This document shows, piece by piece, positions 11,676 to 13,601 of a stretch of 13,601 nucleotides of DNA. The notes under the pieces are model-generated. The model was not told the DNA's origin. It was given only the letters and a program-made list of their open reading frames with translations, and did not search any database. How positions within the stretch are numbered: the stretch's first letter is position 1; each line of letters opens with the position of its first letter. A program made the position numbers and the translations under genes. This DNA is from Prevotellaceae bacterium UBA1743 (GTDB taxonomy: Bacteria; Bacteroidota; Bacteroidia; Bacteroidales; Bacteroidaceae): the NCBI GenBank assembly GCA_002314945.1, contig DCHV01000096.1:3708-17308 (forward strand), in the 5' to 3' direction.

Positions 11676-13601
11676 ATGAGAGTCTATCAGGCCAATGAAA
11701 TTAAGAACATTGCTCTCTTGGGCAATGATGGGGCCGGCAAGACAACCTTGACCGAGGCCCTTTTGTATGAAGCAGGTATTATCAAGCGTCGTGGACGCAT
11801 CACACAGCATAATACAGTAAGTGATTATTTCCCAGTAGAGCAGGAATATGGCTATTCCGTATTCTCTACCGTATTCCATGTAGAATGGAACAACAAGAAA
11901 CTGAACATCATCGACTGCCCGGGTAGTGACGACTTTGTAGGTGCTGCCCTGACTGCCATGAATGTGACGGATACAGCTGTGTTGTTGCTTGGTGCCAATG
12001 GCGTGGAGGTAGGTACACAGAACCATTTCCGCTATACCGAGAAACTGAACAAGCCTGTCATCTTCCTGATGAATCAGATGGATGACGAAAAGATGGATTA
12101 TGATGCTATCCTGGAGCAGTTGAAAAACATCTACGGAAGCAAGATTGTTCCTATCCAATATCCTATTGCCACAGGTCCTGGCTTCAATGCCCTGATTGAT
12201 GTCCTGCTGATGAAGAAATACAGTTGGGGTCCTGATGGAGGTGCTCCTACTATCGAGGAAATCCCAGCCGATCAGATGGAGAAGGCTTCCGAAATGCACA
12301 AGGCACTGGTAGAGGCTGCTGCAGAGCATGACGAGACCTTGATGGAGAAATTCTTCGAGAGCGAAAGTCTGACAGAGGACGAGATGCGTGAAGGTATCCG
12401 CAAAGGATTGGTATCACGTGGCATGTTCCCCGTATTCTGCGTATGTGCAGTGAAGGACATGGGTGTACGTCGTCTGATGGAGTTCTTAGGCAACGTGGTT
12501 CCCTTTGTTTCTGATATGCCTCTGGTAAGCAACATAGAAGGTGCCGAAATTGAACCAGATTGTGCAGGACCTACCAGTTTGTTCTTCTTCAAAACAGCCA
12601 TGGAACCGCATATCGGTGAAGTACAGTACTTCAAGGTGATGAGCGGTACAGTACACGAAGGTGACGACCTGAATAACGCGGATCGTGGCAGCAAGGAACG
12701 TTTGGCTCAGATATTCGTATGCGCAGGACAGAACCGTATCAAGGTGGAAGAACTTGTAGCAGGTGATATCGGTTGTACTGTGAAACTGAAGGATGTGAAG
12801 ACTGGCAATACGCTGAATGGCAAGGATTGCGAGAACCGCTTCAAGTTCATCAAGTATCCTCCCACACGCTATAGCCGAGGCATCCGTGCCGTCAACGAGG
12901 CAGATACCGAAAAAATGATGAATGCCCTGCAGAAGATGCGCGAGGAAGATCCCACATGGCAAATCGAGCAGAGCAAGGAACTCCGTCAGATTCTGGTACA
13001 TGGCCAGGGCGAATTCCATCTGCGTACCCTGAAATGGAGAATGGAGAACAATGAGAAGATTCAGATAGTATTTGATGAGCCGAAGGTTCCCTATCGTGAA
13101 ACCATTACCAAGGCTGCCCGTGCCGATTACCGACACAAGAAGCAGAGTGGTGGTGCAGGTCAGTTTGGCGAAGTTCACCTCATTGTGGAGCCTTATTTCG
13201 ACGGAATGCCCGAACCTGATGTATATCGTTTCGGCGGACAGGAGTATCGCATCAATGTCAAGGGCAAGGAAGAGGTGCAATTGGATTGGGGCGGCAAACT
13301 CATCTTTATCAATAGCGTGGTAGGTGGTGCCATTGATGCACGTTTCATGCCTGCTATTCTGAAGGGTGTGATGCAGCGTATGGAACAGGGTCCATTGACA
13401 GGTTGCTATGCACGTGACGTGCGCGTAATCGTGTATGATGGTAAGATGCACCCCGTAGATAGCAACGAACTCTCCTTCATGTTGGCAGGTCGTCAGGCTT
13501 TTGCTCAGGCATTCAAGGAGGCTGGTCCTAAGATTCTGGAACCTATCTATGACGTGGAGGTACTGGTACCAAGTGACAAGATGGGTGACGTGATGAGTGA
13601 T
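11676..13601 (+). CDS. fusA2: EF-G paralogue (FusA2/EF-G2 type), 3' end beyond the window
   Basis: The frame gives 642 residues and is still open at the edge, so roughly 75 residues of a ~718-residue protein are missing. The EF-G domain order is recognisable: a G domain with P-loop GNDGAGKT (16-23), then domain II, domain III, domain IV (QSGGAGQFGEV) and the start of domain V. The GTPase motifs are altered. The switch I position reads EQEYGYSV (55-62) instead of ERGITI, G3 is DCPGSDDF (80-87) with Ser84 where EF-G has the catalytic His, and G4 is NQMD (133-136) instead of NKMD. This matches the Bacteroides EF-G2, reported to support translation without GTP hydrolysis and to matter in starvation and gut colonisation. 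The ATG at 11676 precedes a typical N-terminus (MRVYQANEIKNIALLG). Confidence 0.9.
   Translation, partial: MRVYQANEIKNIALLGNDGAGKTTLTEALLYEAGIIKRRGRITQHNTVSDYFPVEQEYGYSVFSTVFHVEWNNKKLNIIDCPGSDDFVGAALTAMNVTDTAVLLLGANGVEVGTQNHFRYTEKLNKPVIFLMNQMDDEKMDYDAILEQLKNIYGSKIVPIQYPIATGPGFNALIDVLLMKKYSWGPDGGAPTIEEIPADQMEKASEMHKALVEAAAEHDETLMEKFFESESLTEDEMREGIRKGLVSRGMFPVFCVCAVKDMGVRRLMEFLGNVVPFVSDMPLVSNIEGAEIEPDCAGPTSLFFFKTAMEPHIGEVQYFKVMSGTVHEGDDLNNADRGSKERLAQIFVCAGQNRIKVEELVAGDIGCTVKLKDVKTGNTLNGKDCENRFKFIKYPPTRYSRGIRAVNEADTEKMMNALQKMREEDPTWQIEQSKELRQILVHGQGEFHLRTLKWRMENNEKIQIVFDEPKVPYRETITKAARADYRHKKQSGGAGQFGEVHLIVEPYFDGMPEPDVYRFGGQEYRINVKGKEEVQLDWGGKLIFINSVVGGAIDARFMPAILKGVMQRMEQGPLTGCYARDVRVIVYDGKMHPVDSNELSFMLAGRQAFAQAFKEAGPKILEPIYDVEVLVPSDKMGDVMSD

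Noticed and set aside
11667..13451. Minus-strand frames of 140-321 residues opposite fusA2
   Set aside because: They are antisense to a clear EF-G coding sequence and show no family features.

Overview
The window looks like Bacteroidales DNA, most likely a Prevotella-type organism. The evidence is a series of Bacteroidetes promoters (a -7 box TAnnTTTG, several with a TTTG/TTG -33 box 18-20 bp upstream), a Bacteroidetes-type surface lipoprotein, a GH51 arabinofuranosidase, and a divergent second elongation factor G known from Bacteroides relatives. The species cannot be named from sequence alone.

Left part (1-2684): a plasmid-style replication and partition region. A leftward gene running off the edge looks like a Rep_3-type replication initiator. 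Its promoter abuts about twelve 22-23 bp iterons (353-644), followed by an AT-rich stretch (645-782) and four iterons in opposite orientation (783-874). A long array of degenerate octads, ATAYNNNR, then repeats every 8 bp with occasional 2-bp shifts (887-1213). It runs up to the promoter of a parA gene whose product lacks an N-terminal HTH domain. A second octad array of 14 units (2193-2308) separates parA from a small gene whose product looks like a ribbon-helix-helix DNA-binding protein with a long N-terminal tail. The whole reads as an iteron origin plus a type Ib-like ParA/RHH partition locus with an unusually large octad centromere. This is the most notable part of the window.

Middle part (2685-8511): a convergent junction with ~22-bp CCGAG/CTCGG hairpin repeats, then leftward genes. 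These are an APC-family permease followed by a LicC/PntC-like cytidylyltransferase (one operon), a small two-helix membrane protein with its own promoter and terminator, and fmt (methionyl-tRNA formyltransferase) followed 30 bp later by a secreted GH51 alpha-L-arabinofuranosidase.

Right part (8512-13601): rightward genes. These are a DHH/DHHA1 phosphoesterase (NrnA-like) diverging from fmt, a lipoprotein resembling DUF4827, hemW overlapping it by 8 bp, and a 3'-truncated fusA2-type EF-G paralogue with degenerate GTPase motifs.

Housekeeping genes (fmt, hemW, nrnA-like, fusA2) sit within 6-11 kb of a plasmid-type origin. The replicon may therefore be a chromid or second chromosome, as known in several Prevotella species, or a plasmid origin integrated into the main chromosome.
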